The notes beneath the pieces were generated by a model. It ran no database searches. It saw only the letters and a list, made by a program, of their open reading frames with translations, and had not been told where the DNA came from. From Paenibacillus alba (GTDB lineage Bacteria > Bacillota > Bacilli > Paenibacillales > NBRC-103111), in assembly GCF_013204855.1 (NCBI RefSeq), contig NZ_JABMKZ010000007.1:248001-312000 (forward strand): 64,000 nucleotides of DNA, read 5' to 3'. Positions 24,549 through 31,937 of the stretch are shown here, one piece after another. The first letter of the stretch is position 1. Each line of letters opens with the position of its first letter. The translations under genes and the position numbers were made by a program.

Positions 24549-25985
24549 ATGAAAGCTTATGATTTTATCGTCGTTGGTGCAGGACCTGCCGGTATTTTTG
24601 CTTGTTATGAGATGACGCTGCTTCACCCTCACGCTAAGATATTAATCGTTGACAAGGGCCATGATATTTATCATCGCAGTTGTCCGATCCTGGAAAGCAA
24701 AATTAAACTATGTCCTCCTCCTGCAGGCAAAAAGGACTTCTCCGGCTGCCTACCCGCTTGTTCAATTACGGCTGGTTTTGGCGGTGCCGGCGCCTATAGT
24801 GACGGTAAATTTAACATTACGACAGAATTCGGCGGCTGGATGACCGACTACCTGGCGCCAAGCAAAGTTATCGACCTGATCCGCTACGTAGACGCTATTA
24901 ATCTCCAGCATGGTGCAACCGACAATATAACAGACCCTACAACAGAGGCCGTAAGAGATATTGAACAGCGTTCTTATGCGGCTGGACTGAAGCTGCTTCG
25001 CGCTCAAGTTAGGCATTTGGGAACCGAACAGAATCTAATGATTCTTAAATCTATTTATGAATATTTGAAAACACGCATCGATATGCAGTTCAAAACTGAA
25101 GTTGACGACATTATCACCCTCAAACGAGAAGACAAACAGCTTATTCAAGGCATTCGCCTGAAAGACGGCACAGAGCTTCACAGTGATCATGTCATGCTGG
25201 CCCCAGGCCGAGACGGTTCAGCTTGGTTGACACAAGTGCTCAAAAAGCGCCGATTGAAAATGTACAACAATCAAGTCGATGTTGGAGTCCGTGTCGAAAC
25301 CTCAGATGTCGTCATGCAGGAAATTAATGAACACCTCTATGAAGGTAAATTTATTTATAATACGTCCGTGGGAACGCGCGTGCGGACATTTTGCAGCAAC
25401 CCATCGGGTCATGTGGTCGTTGAGAATCACAGTGGTGTCATGGCTGCCAATGGGCACTCTTTCAAAGATCCTGCACTAGGCTCGAACAACACGAACTTCG
25501 CGCTGCTTGGTTCTCATAAGTTCACCGAACCCTTCGATAAACCGAATGAGTATGCACGTGAAATATGCAAGCATGCGAATGATTTATCCGGCGGCGGTGT
25601 CATCGTTCAGTAATTCGGTGATATCATGCGTGGCCGCCGATCTACGGCAGATCGAATCCGCGAAGGCTTCCTTGAGCCTACACTGTCCGAAGCCGTTCCA
25701 GGCGATCTTGGGCTTGTGCTTCCCTACAACACAATGAAAAGCCTGATTGAAATGATCCATGCGCTGGAGAAAGTCACACCGGGTATCGCCGCAGAACATA
25801 CGCTTTTCTATGGTGTGGAAGCGAAATTCTATTCGGCTCGTCCTAAGCTGACAGAAAGCTTCGAGACCGAAATTAAAGGACTATTTTGCGGTGGCGATGG
25901 TGCTGGAATTACACGAGGTCTAGCTCAAGCTGGAGCAGCTGGTGTGTGGGTTGCTCGCCACGTATTTGATCGTATAAATAGCTGA
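24549..25985 (+). pseudogene. FAD-dependent dehydrogenase (COG2509-like) interrupted by one in-frame TAA
   Basis: Read through one stop, this is a 478-residue flavoprotein. YDFIVVGAGPAGIFACYEMT (residues 4-23) is the FAD-binding Rossmann motif; CPILESKIKLCPPPAG and GFGGAGAYSDGKFN are family motifs, and CGGDGAGITRGLAQAGAAG closes the flavin site near the C-terminus. The stop is at 25611-25613, after GGGVIVQ; the same frame continues FGDIMRGRRSTADRIREGF with full homology. One base change in a CAA or AAA codon would explain it. The truncated product of 354 residues would lack the final FAD-contact region. AGAGGAG supports ATG 24549. The gene lies behind a purine-type riboswitch, a clue that its substrate may relate to purines. 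Confidence 0.78.
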
Positions 25986-26044
25986 CAGACAAATATTTCC
26001 GGGGAAATAAGAGGTTTTTCACCAAAAATTTCAAAAAAATGAAC

Positions 26045-26079
26045 AGATCTGTCTTATCCGAGACAGGTCTATTTATGAT
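26045..26079 (+). terminator. Intrinsic terminator
   Basis: AGATCTGTCT and AGACAGGTCT pair over 10 bp (one G-T) with loop TATCCG, followed by ATTTATGATTTTT. It ends the riboswitch-controlled unit. Confidence 0.75.
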
Positions 26080-26118
26080 TTTTACCACCTGAAAAAAGTC
26101 TTTTAATCTTCAATTAAA

Positions 26119-26158
26119 TATGATAAAATGAAACCGTTATCAAATGTAAGCGTTATCA
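26119..26158 (+). promoter_or_regulatory. -10 box followed by two tandem cre boxes (CcpA sites)
   Basis: TATGAT (26119-26124) is a likely -10. TGAAACCGTTATCA (26129-26142) and TGTAAGCGTTATCA (26145-26158) each match all 14 positions of the cre consensus TGWAANCGNTNWCA and lie 16 bp apart. Placed just past the transcription start, they should repress when CcpA is active. A LacI-type local repressor could also use them, but none is encoded nearby. Confidence 0.75.
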
Positions 26159-26179
26159 TTTTTAAAGGGGGATTTTAAA

Positions 26180-26542
26180 ATGAATGTAGCGCTCGAAACT
26201 AGAAACAGTTATGAAGATTTTGTTCTTGAAAAAGATATTATGTACTTCCGCGTAGGCGAGCATGGACTTGTTTCTTTTCATGGCAAAAACTATCATATCA
26301 AAAAGCGGATGTCCACCGATCAAATTCATGAAATTACATCAAATAGCTCGTTTTTCAAGGTGAATACGGACTGCTATGTGAACACTAGAAAAATCATTCA
26401 GATTCAAGACGGCAAAGTATTTTTCGAAGTGAAAGGCTCAGAATCCAAATTCGCCTCGATCACAAAGCTTCGTCAGCACCGTTTGAAAGAAATCATGCAG
26501 CAGCACAAACAAGAAACAGCTGCACCTGATGCCATGAAATAA
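26180..26542 (+). CDS. Stand-alone LytTR-like DNA-binding protein
   Basis: The protein has 120 residues without a receiver domain. Residues 15-105 fit a LytTR domain: DIMYFRVGEHGLVSF, YHIKKRMSTDQI, then FFKVNTDCYVNTRKIIQIQD, equivalent to the FxRVHRSYLVN..I.. block of LytTR proteins, and FASITKLRQHRLKE. LytTR domains bind direct repeats in promoters. The Arg/His of the usual RVHRS is replaced by KVNTD, so DNA contacts may differ. AGGGGG precedes the ATG. Two perfect cre boxes indicate control by carbon source. A strong terminator follows, so it is a single-gene unit. The targets are unknown. Confidence 0.7.
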   Translation: MNVALETRNSYEDFVLEKDIMYFRVGEHGLVSFHGKNYHIKKRMSTDQIHEITSNSSFFKVNTDCYVNTRKIIQIQDGKVFFEVKGSESKFASITKLRQHRLKEIMQQHKQETAAPDAMK

Positions 26543-26585
26543 AGCTTGCTGCGCTGCATGGTTGGGTCCTGCAAGCTGCACAGAG

Positions 26586-26620
26586 AAAGGAGCCTGCGAA
26601 TGAATCGCGGGCTCCTTTTT
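26586..26620 (+). terminator. Intrinsic terminator
   Basis: AAAGGAGCCTGCGA and TCGCGGGCTCCTTTTT form a 13-bp stem with an ATGAA loop and a T run. It closes the LytTR-like gene and also lies just past the convergent hypothetical gene. Confidence 0.9.
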
Positions 26621-26631
26621 GGTTATTAAAG

Positions 26632-27030
26632 CTATGAAATTTTGGAAAGTGTCTCTTGTTGATGTTCGCGGATAAGAAAGCGGATGTACTCGACTGTTGT
26701 TTCTTTCACCTTTTTGGCTTCTTCCAAAGTCGCGAAGCTGTACTCAGCATGATCTGTGCTTTCGTACTTCTTCAGCTCTTCATAATTCATTCCAAGTGTG
26801 GAGAAATTATTAACCAGTTCGTAGGAAGTCTTATGATCCACATTTTTCACGAAAATATCCTTGGAAAAGAACGAGCCTTGTTTCTCCACTTTAAAAATGA
26901 CTCGAAACGGCTTGTCTTTATCTGATACAAAGCACTTGATCACAACGTCGATTTCCATCGTTTTATAATCCACAGCGTTCATAGGTTCCTGCTTTGGTGT
27001 GTGCATCCATCTCTTCAAAAAGCCCAACAC
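26632..27030 (-). CDS. Hypothetical protein, 132 residues
   Basis: This soluble, charged protein has no signal peptide or membrane helix. A basic start (GFLKRWMHTPKQEP) leads to a beta-rich segment (MEIDVVIKCFVSDKDKPFRV, FFSKDIFVKNVDHKTS) and a helical end (ATLEEAKKVKETTVEYIRFL). I do not recognise a family. I choose a GTG start at 27030 because AAGGAGGT lies seven bases before it; the longer frame to 27099 has no such site. It lies downstream of the MFS gene on the same strand with an 81-bp gap. Confidence 0.75.
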   Translation of the reverse strand: MLGFLKRWMHTPKQEPMNAVDYKTMEIDVVIKCFVSDKDKPFRVIFKVEKQGSFFSKDIFVKNVDHKTSYELVNNFSTLGMNYEELKKYESTDHAEYSFATLEEAKKVKETTVEYIRFLIREHQQETLSKIS

Positions 27031-27111
27031 AAGATAACCTCCTTCATAAACGATATGAATATATCTCATATTGTAGCGGATACATACCCCATTTGACAAT
27101 CCATATTTTGG

Positions 27112-28368
27112 TTATATGACTTCTATTGCCTTTTTAACGGCCGTCTTCCTATACTTCCATATGATAATTAAGCACAAAATACCCGTTAGAACTCCACATC
27201 CGACGAATGCTCCATTAGCTCCATAGCGATCTGCCACATAGCCGGCAAACAAGCTTCCGATCGGTGTTGAGCCAGCAAATACGAGCGAATAGACGCTCAT
27301 AACACGCGCACGGTACTCCTCTTTGGCATGCATTTGAAGCGAAGAATTGCTGTTCGTTGCAAACATAATGTTGAAGAAGCCGGTTAGTGCAAGCAGCGCG
27401 CCGCAAGCCCATACGGAAGTGCTTAGTCCATTCAGAACGAGACAAAGAGCCACAACTAAGCTTGCAATAATGCTCAGCTTAATCCTTGGTCCTTGCTTAC
27501 TGCGGAAAGACATCGTGAGTGCTCCGGCAAATGAACCGATACCCAGACAAGACATCAGCGTCCCATAGGTGGTTTCCCCCAGGTGCAGAACATTTTTCGT
27601 AAAAACAGGAATGAGGACGTTAAAGTTGAATGCCAGCGTGCCAATCACGGCTACAAGCAGCACGGTCTGGGCCAGCAGCGGGTCTCTGGCAATATAGACG
27701 ATGCCATCTTTAATTTCCTTCATGATGCCATCATTTGAGGTTTTCTTCCGCACGTAAGGCGCAGCTTGAATATGAAACAAGCCATAGAGTACAGCCAAAA
27801 AGCTAACTCCGTTGAGCAGAAAACACCAGCCCGCTCCAAGCAAAGCCATCATGACCGCGCCGATCGAAGGACCTACAATTCTAGCCATATTGAAAGTCGT
27901 CGAATTCAGCGCAATGGCGTTCATCAGGTCTTCTTTTCCTACGATTTCTATATTAAAAGCCTGCCTTGTCGGCATATCCAGCGTATTATTCAAACCTAGC
28001 AATAACGCCAGCACTAGGATATAGCTGTATTTCACAGAATCTGTAAGCACCAGAATAGCTAATGTAAATGCAAGAATCATCGCAACCGTTTGCGTCACAA
28101 GAAGAATCTTCTTCTTCGGAAATTTATCTACAACGATACCTGCAAATAAGGAAAACAGAAGGATCGGAAGAAACTGGCATGCTGCAACAATTCCAAGCTT
28201 TAACGGCGAGCCTGTGAGCGTAAGAACAAGCCAGGACTGCCCGATATTTTGCATCCAGGTCCCAATCAGTGACACGCACTGTCCCAGCCAAAGGTAGCGA
28301 TAATTGCGATGAGTCAACGCATGGAAATGGCGATCAATAAACTGTGAACCTGCGAGTTTCATATTCAT
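27112..28368 (-). CDS. MFS exporter (MFS_3 / EntS-like)
   Basis: The protein has 418 residues with about 12 membrane helices. NYRYLWLGQCVSLIGTWMQN near residue 20 is the typical start of MFS_3 exporters (enterobactin and macrolide efflux relatives). The loop between helices 2 and 3 reads GIVVDKFPKKKILL, and helix 5 region has DMPTRQAF and ARIVGPSIGA. Its start codon overlaps the stop of the MarR gene (ATGA), so the two are co-translated. The substrate is unknown; a toxic small molecule sensed by the MarR partner is the usual scenario. Confidence 0.92.
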   Translation of the reverse strand: MNMKLAGSQFIDRHFHALTHRNYRYLWLGQCVSLIGTWMQNIGQSWLVLTLTGSPLKLGIVAACQFLPILLFSLFAGIVVDKFPKKKILLVTQTVAMILAFTLAILVLTDSVKYSYILVLALLLGLNNTLDMPTRQAFNIEIVGKEDLMNAIALNSTTFNMARIVGPSIGAVMMALLGAGWCFLLNGVSFLAVLYGLFHIQAAPYVRKKTSNDGIMKEIKDGIVYIARDPLLAQTVLLVAVIGTLAFNFNVLIPVFTKNVLHLGETTYGTLMSCLGIGSFAGALTMSFRSKQGPRIKLSIIASLVVALCLVLNGLSTSVWACGALLALTGFFNIMFATNSNSSLQMHAKEEYRARVMSVYSLVFAGSTPIGSLFAGYVADRYGANGAFVGCGVLTGILCLIIIWKYRKTAVKKAIEVI

Positions 28369-28817
28369 GGCTCCACTGGCTCCTCTGCGAAACGGGCTGC
28401 ATTATTGCCCATTTTCTCCAAAATGACTAAAGCCAACGTTTTCTCTTCTTCCGATAAGCCAAACGTCAGGCGCTCTCGCCAATCCGTCAGTACCTTGCGA
28501 ACGTCTTCCTTAATGAAATGGGCTTTCTCCGTTAGATGAACCTCGTTGCATCTTTTATCTTTTTCACTGACTGTGCGCGTTATATAGCCCTGCTCTTCTA
28601 GTTTCTTTAACGCTTTCGCCGTGGTCCCTTTGTCAATTTTTAAATAATCTGCCAGCTCTTCCTGCGTTAGACCATCTTCCTTGTACAGGGCATTCAAAAA
28701 AATATGCTGTCCTCGGCCAATCTCATATTCCTTCAGATGCTCACCGATATACATCTGCCCATACCGATAGAGCAGTGAAATCCACCGCGGAATAGAATTT
28801 CGTGTATCTATCATCAT
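28365..28817 (-). CDS. MarR-family transcriptional regulator
   Basis: The protein has 150 residues. The winged helix spans about 35-100: YKEDGLTQEELADYLKIDKG with TTAKALKKLEEQGYITRTVS as recognition helix and start of the wing, then DKRCNEVHLTEKA. It likely represses its own operon with the exporter and releases DNA on binding the substrate. The region upstream (28820-28900) contains two copies of GTTGCACTTGC (28856-28866 and 28894-28904), which could be operator half-sites. Confidence 0.92.
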   Translation of the reverse strand: MMIDTRNSIPRWISLLYRYGQMYIGEHLKEYEIGRGQHIFLNALYKEDGLTQEELADYLKIDKGTTAKALKKLEEQGYITRTVSEKDKRCNEVHLTEKAHFIKEDVRKVLTDWRERLTFGLSEEEKTLALVILEKMGNNAARFAEEPVEP

Positions 28818-28952
28818 CTTCCTCCTGTCTTTTGGATAACATCCAGCTTCCGAATCGTTGCACTTGCCACTAAATTATCATACGTGGAATTGGTTGCACT
28901 TGCAACCGATAATTGATAAATATGGGCGATCGCCAAATGATAAAGGCAAGAA

Positions 28953-28999
28953 AAGAGGTTTAGCACCACAATAACTTGTGGAGCTAAACCTCTTGGCTG
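28953..28999. terminator. Long perfect hairpin
   Basis: AAGAGGTTTAGC and GCTAAACCTCTT flank a second stem CCACAA/TTGTGG. On the minus strand it ends in TTTTCTT, so it is probably a second, back-up terminator behind the lactonase gene. Confidence 0.6.
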
Positions 29000-29032
29000 G
29001 CGAGACGGCCTTTTTCGCTCGCTCGCAACAAA

Positions 29033-29082
29033 CCAAAAAGACCGATCACCCCAGCAGCACTAGCTGCCGGAGCCATCGGTCT
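29033..29082 (-). terminator. Intrinsic terminator of the lactonase gene
   Basis: On the minus strand AGACCGAT pairs with ATCGGTCT around an inner GGCAGC/GCTGCT stem, followed by TTTTTGG. It lies 15 bp past the stop codon. Confidence 0.85.
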
Positions 29083-29096
29083 AGGCTCTTCAGATC

Positions 29097-30182
29097 TTAA
29101 AGGAACTTGATGCAAACCGGCAGCGGCACCGCCGCGGTTTGTCCGGTTTCACGCAGCATACCGGTTTCCGCGTCAATCGCGAACACGGTAATGCTGTTCG
29201 AGTTCTGATTCGCCGCGAGAAGATAATCCCCCTGCGGCGACAAGGCGAAGTTCCGCGGCGTCTGCCCAAGCGTCGCCTGCCAGCCCACGACCGACAGCGT
29301 TCCGCCCAGTCGGTCCACGGCATAAACCGCGATACTATCGTGTCCGCGGTTTGAGGCATAAAGGAAGCGGCCATCTCCGGAGAGATGGATGTCCGCGCAC
29401 GTGCTCTCGCCGGCGAAGCCATCCGGCAGCGTCGAGATGCTTTGCAGCGCGGTCAGTGTTCCCGCGTCTGCATCAAAGCCCAGCACCGTCACCGTGCTGT
29501 CCAGCTCATTGATCGCGTACACGTACCGGCTGTCCGCGCTGTAGACCAGATGCCGCGGGCCGGCGCCCGGCTTCATCGCCGCTTCGCCATGCGGCAGCAG
29601 CAAGCTGCGCTCCGCGTCAAGCTGGCTAACGATCAGCCGATCAAGGCCAAGATCGGCTGAGATCACATACCGGTTGTTCGGAGCCGGAACAATCGAATGG
29701 GCATGCGGTGCCTCTTGGCGATCCGCTTGCGGTCCAAGACCGCCCTCATGCTTCACCACTTGCGTATGTACACCCAGCGCGCCCCCCGCTTCAATTGGAT
29801 ATACGGCCACATTGCCGCTTGAGTAATTAGCCACCAGAACCGTACGGTTCGTTTGGTCCAAGCTAATGTAGCAAGGAGCTGCTCCGTCCGTTGGCTGCTG
29901 ATTGATTTTGGTCAATTGGCCTGTTCCCGCTTCAATGGCATACGCCGCGGCTGATCCGCCGAAACTGCCATTATACGTTTCCGTTTCACTCACAGCATAC
30001 AACACAGTGCGAGCCTCGTTCAGAGCTAAGAAGGAAGCATTAGGAAGATCATGATACGACGCTGCCAATGTCAGTTCTCCCTGTTCAGGATGAAACGCAT
30101 ACAAGCGAATTCCTTCTTGATTTTGCTCATCAGTATAAGAACCCACGTAACATAATATTTGCTTTGATTCAAAAGCCGCCAT
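29097..30182 (-). CDS. Lactonase-family beta-propeller protein (6-phosphogluconolactonase type)
   Basis: The protein has 361 residues covering the seven-bladed propeller of the YkgB/Pgl family. Typical motifs are YVGSYTDEQNQEGI at 12-25, NASFLALNEARTVLYAVSE, EAPHAHSIVPAPNNRYVIS near 158-176, GPRHLVYSADSRYVYAINEL near 206-225, and TPRNFALSPQGDYLLAANQN near 314-333. In E. coli, Pgl hydrolyses 6-phosphogluconolactone in the oxidative pentose phosphate pathway; many relatives have other substrates. There is no signal peptide. The gene is more GC-rich than its surroundings. It stands alone with strong terminators downstream. Confidence 0.85.
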   Translation of the reverse strand: MAAFESKQILCYVGSYTDEQNQEGIRLYAFHPEQGELTLAASYHDLPNASFLALNEARTVLYAVSETETYNGSFGGSAAAYAIEAGTGQLTKINQQPTDGAAPCYISLDQTNRTVLVANYSSGNVAVYPIEAGGALGVHTQVVKHEGGLGPQADRQEAPHAHSIVPAPNNRYVISADLGLDRLIVSQLDAERSLLLPHGEAAMKPGAGPRHLVYSADSRYVYAINELDSTVTVLGFDADAGTLTALQSISTLPDGFAGESTCADIHLSGDGRFLYASNRGHDSIAVYAVDRLGGTLSVVGWQATLGQTPRNFALSPQGDYLLAANQNSNSITVFAIDAETGMLRETGQTAAVPLPVCIKFL

Positions 30183-30241
30183 TCACAACCAGCCTCCATC
30201 CATATTCATTTATAATCTTTATGTGACCTGCCGTCCTGCTG

Positions 30242-30345
30242 CCATTTTCACATCTTATTCTTCTTGCTTTGTATCATCGTCTTGCTCGTAGCACCATTTT
30301 CACATCTTATTCTTCTTGCTTTGTATCGTCGTCTTGCGCCATAGC
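30242..30345. repeat. 52-bp direct duplication at the 3' end of the DUF2238 gene
   Basis: Two copies, starting at 30242 and 30294, share CCATTTTCACATCTTATTCT and the bases after it. The second copy contains the last codons and stop of the DUF2238 gene; the first lies just downstream. The period of 52 is not a multiple of three, and the copy does not extend the protein. Confidence 0.85.
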
Positions 30346-30959
30346 GCCATTAGACCCATGGCAATGATCGAGCCATATAAAGCCATCTCCATATCATGGT
30401 GCGTATCCCACGGATCTCCCTGCGTTCCCAGGAACAAGGTTCCGATCTCAGGAGCCACCAGAAGCGCAACCCACATCTCGATTAGCTCATAAAAAGCACC
30501 CAATGCCAACACGATAACACAGGTTATAACATAAAGCCATCTGCGGCTAAGATTTGTCCATACAGACATGGCTTCACGAATCGGATAGGCCAGCAGCAGC
30601 CCGAAGCTGAAATGAACCAATCGGTCATAAGAGTCTCGTTCCGTATGAAAAAGGAGCTTCATCCAGACATCCACCACATTCTCATTATAGGAATAATGAG
30701 CTCCTACCGTATGCAGGACCAAAAATATCCCGATAAAGGCGTAGGACAAATTCGAAAAGGAAAACAGCCTATACGTGCTCACCAATCCAATCAGCGCGGC
30801 CCAAATCAGCAAATTTTCCAGAACCCAATCAAACCTGCTGTATGGAGAAACCGCCATCCAAATCCAGATCCCCGCATACACTAGGATCATCGCCTGCAAA
30901 AGCCGATTCGAAGTAAATGGTCTTTTCTCGGGCTCACGACTTTCTTCCGTTGCTCTCAT
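30300..30959 (-). CDS. DUF2238 membrane protein (YjdF type)
   Basis: The protein has 219 residues with about six membrane helices (LLQAMILVYAGIWIWMAV, LLIWAALIGLVSTYRLF, LSYAFIGIFLVLHTVG, and others). The family signature is visible in HTVGAHYSYNENV, ERDSYDRLVHFSFGLLLAYP, FYELIEMW and TQGDPWDTHHDMEMALYGS, whose His/Asp/Glu residues could bind metal. The function is not established. ATG 30959 follows GGGGGAT; a longer frame to 30989 is less likely. A partial copy of its 3' end is repeated downstream. Confidence 0.88.
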   Translation of the reverse strand: MRATEESREPEKRPFTSNRLLQAMILVYAGIWIWMAVSPYSRFDWVLENLLIWAALIGLVSTYRLFSFSNLSYAFIGIFLVLHTVGAHYSYNENVVDVWMKLLFHTERDSYDRLVHFSFGLLLAYPIREAMSVWTNLSRRWLYVITCVIVLALGAFYELIEMWVALLVAPEIGTLFLGTQGDPWDTHHDMEMALYGSIIAMGLMALWRKTTIQSKKNKM

Positions 30960-31018
30960 GGCTTTATCCCCCTTGTAGTAGCTATACACTCAGGGTACAT
31001 CGCCTTCGCTTTTTCCAA

Positions 31019-31044
31019 AAGTACTACATTTATGTAGTACTGAA
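31019..31044 (-). terminator. Palindrome over the vanW stop codon, possible weak terminator
   Basis: AGTACTACAT and ATGTAGTACT form a perfect 10-bp stem that includes the stop codon of the VanW gene and ends ACTTTTGG on the minus strand. A related GTACTACATAAA sequence occurs upstream of the aas gene (58944-58920). Confidence 0.45.
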
Positions 31045-31833
31045 CACATTATATTTGACTTCCGAGAAGTTATGAAGCATCTGCTCTTCAAGCGCAGTAT
31101 TCCCGCTCCGTTTATCAATGACCTTGCGCCAAATTTCATTCTCGCGATATTGCTTGCCATCCTTCTCCAGAAAACGATGATTTCTTTCCTCCATATGATA
31201 GGCATACGGCAGCAGTTCATCACTGTGAACGGAGCCTTTCAAATGCTCATCTGTGAGCCATAGTCGAAACTGAAACGTTGTCTTTGTTGGATTATAGATG
31301 CGCAGGTCCACATAGTTGTAAAAGACGCTCGCTCCGCTCCCGAAAGGCAGCACCCTGTGATCATCCGGAAACGGATCAAAGCTGTGATGATGCCGCTCCA
31401 CCACGTGCAAAGGGGTATGCAAGGCCATCCAAAACAGCAAATTGCCAAGTTGGCAAATCCCGCCCCCAACACCACGCTTAACCCCGCCTTGCGAAAGCAG
31501 AAGGCCCTCGATGTAGCCTTTAGCCGACGTCGTCTTCCCAACTAGCTTCCAGAAGGAGAACGTCTCTCCGGGCCGAATCAGAATGCCGTCCATACAAGCA
31601 ACACTAAGACGTAAGTTCGTAATTTTGTTTTCTTGTAAAATCGGATCGGAAGTGCCAAGCTTTCTGCGCAGCAATGATTGGTGCTTTTTGCACGAATAGG
31701 GAAGCGTGTGAGTGGCTCTATGCTTGGCGTACGTAAGAGCAGGATTCAAATTCTTGAAGTGACGCAGCAGCCTTAATTGCCCAATCCGCAACCGGTAAAG
31801 AACAGGAAACCTACGCAATAACATTTGCCTCAT
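31030..31833 (-). CDS. VanW-family protein
   Basis: The protein has 267 residues. The core VanW motifs are clear: RPGETFSFWKLVGKTTSAKG, GGVKRGVGGGICQLGNLLFW and HHHSFDPFPDDHRVLPFGSG, followed by YNPTKTTFQFRLWLTD. VanW was named from vancomycin-resistance clusters but its biochemical function is unknown; a cell-wall role is assumed. There is no signal peptide, and a basic N-terminus precedes the domain. I take ATG 31833, after AAGGAAGG. It lies 104 bp downstream of the HAD gene on the same strand. Confidence 0.9.
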   Translation of the reverse strand: MRQMLLRRFPVLYRLRIGQLRLLRHFKNLNPALTYAKHRATHTLPYSCKKHQSLLRRKLGTSDPILQENKITNLRLSVACMDGILIRPGETFSFWKLVGKTTSAKGYIEGLLLSQGGVKRGVGGGICQLGNLLFWMALHTPLHVVERHHHSFDPFPDDHRVLPFGSGASVFYNYVDLRIYNPTKTTFQFRLWLTDEHLKGSVHSDELLPYAYHMEERNHRFLEKDGKQYRENEIWRKVIDKRSGNTALEEQMLHNFSEVKYNVFSTT

Positions 31834-31937
31834 CCTCGGACACCTTCCTTTTTCAACCAAAAATGGAGAGATAACATGTTTCCTCTATTCAGATGCTTCT
31901 TCCATAGATTTAGTTCAACGAATAGGCAATTATTTTT

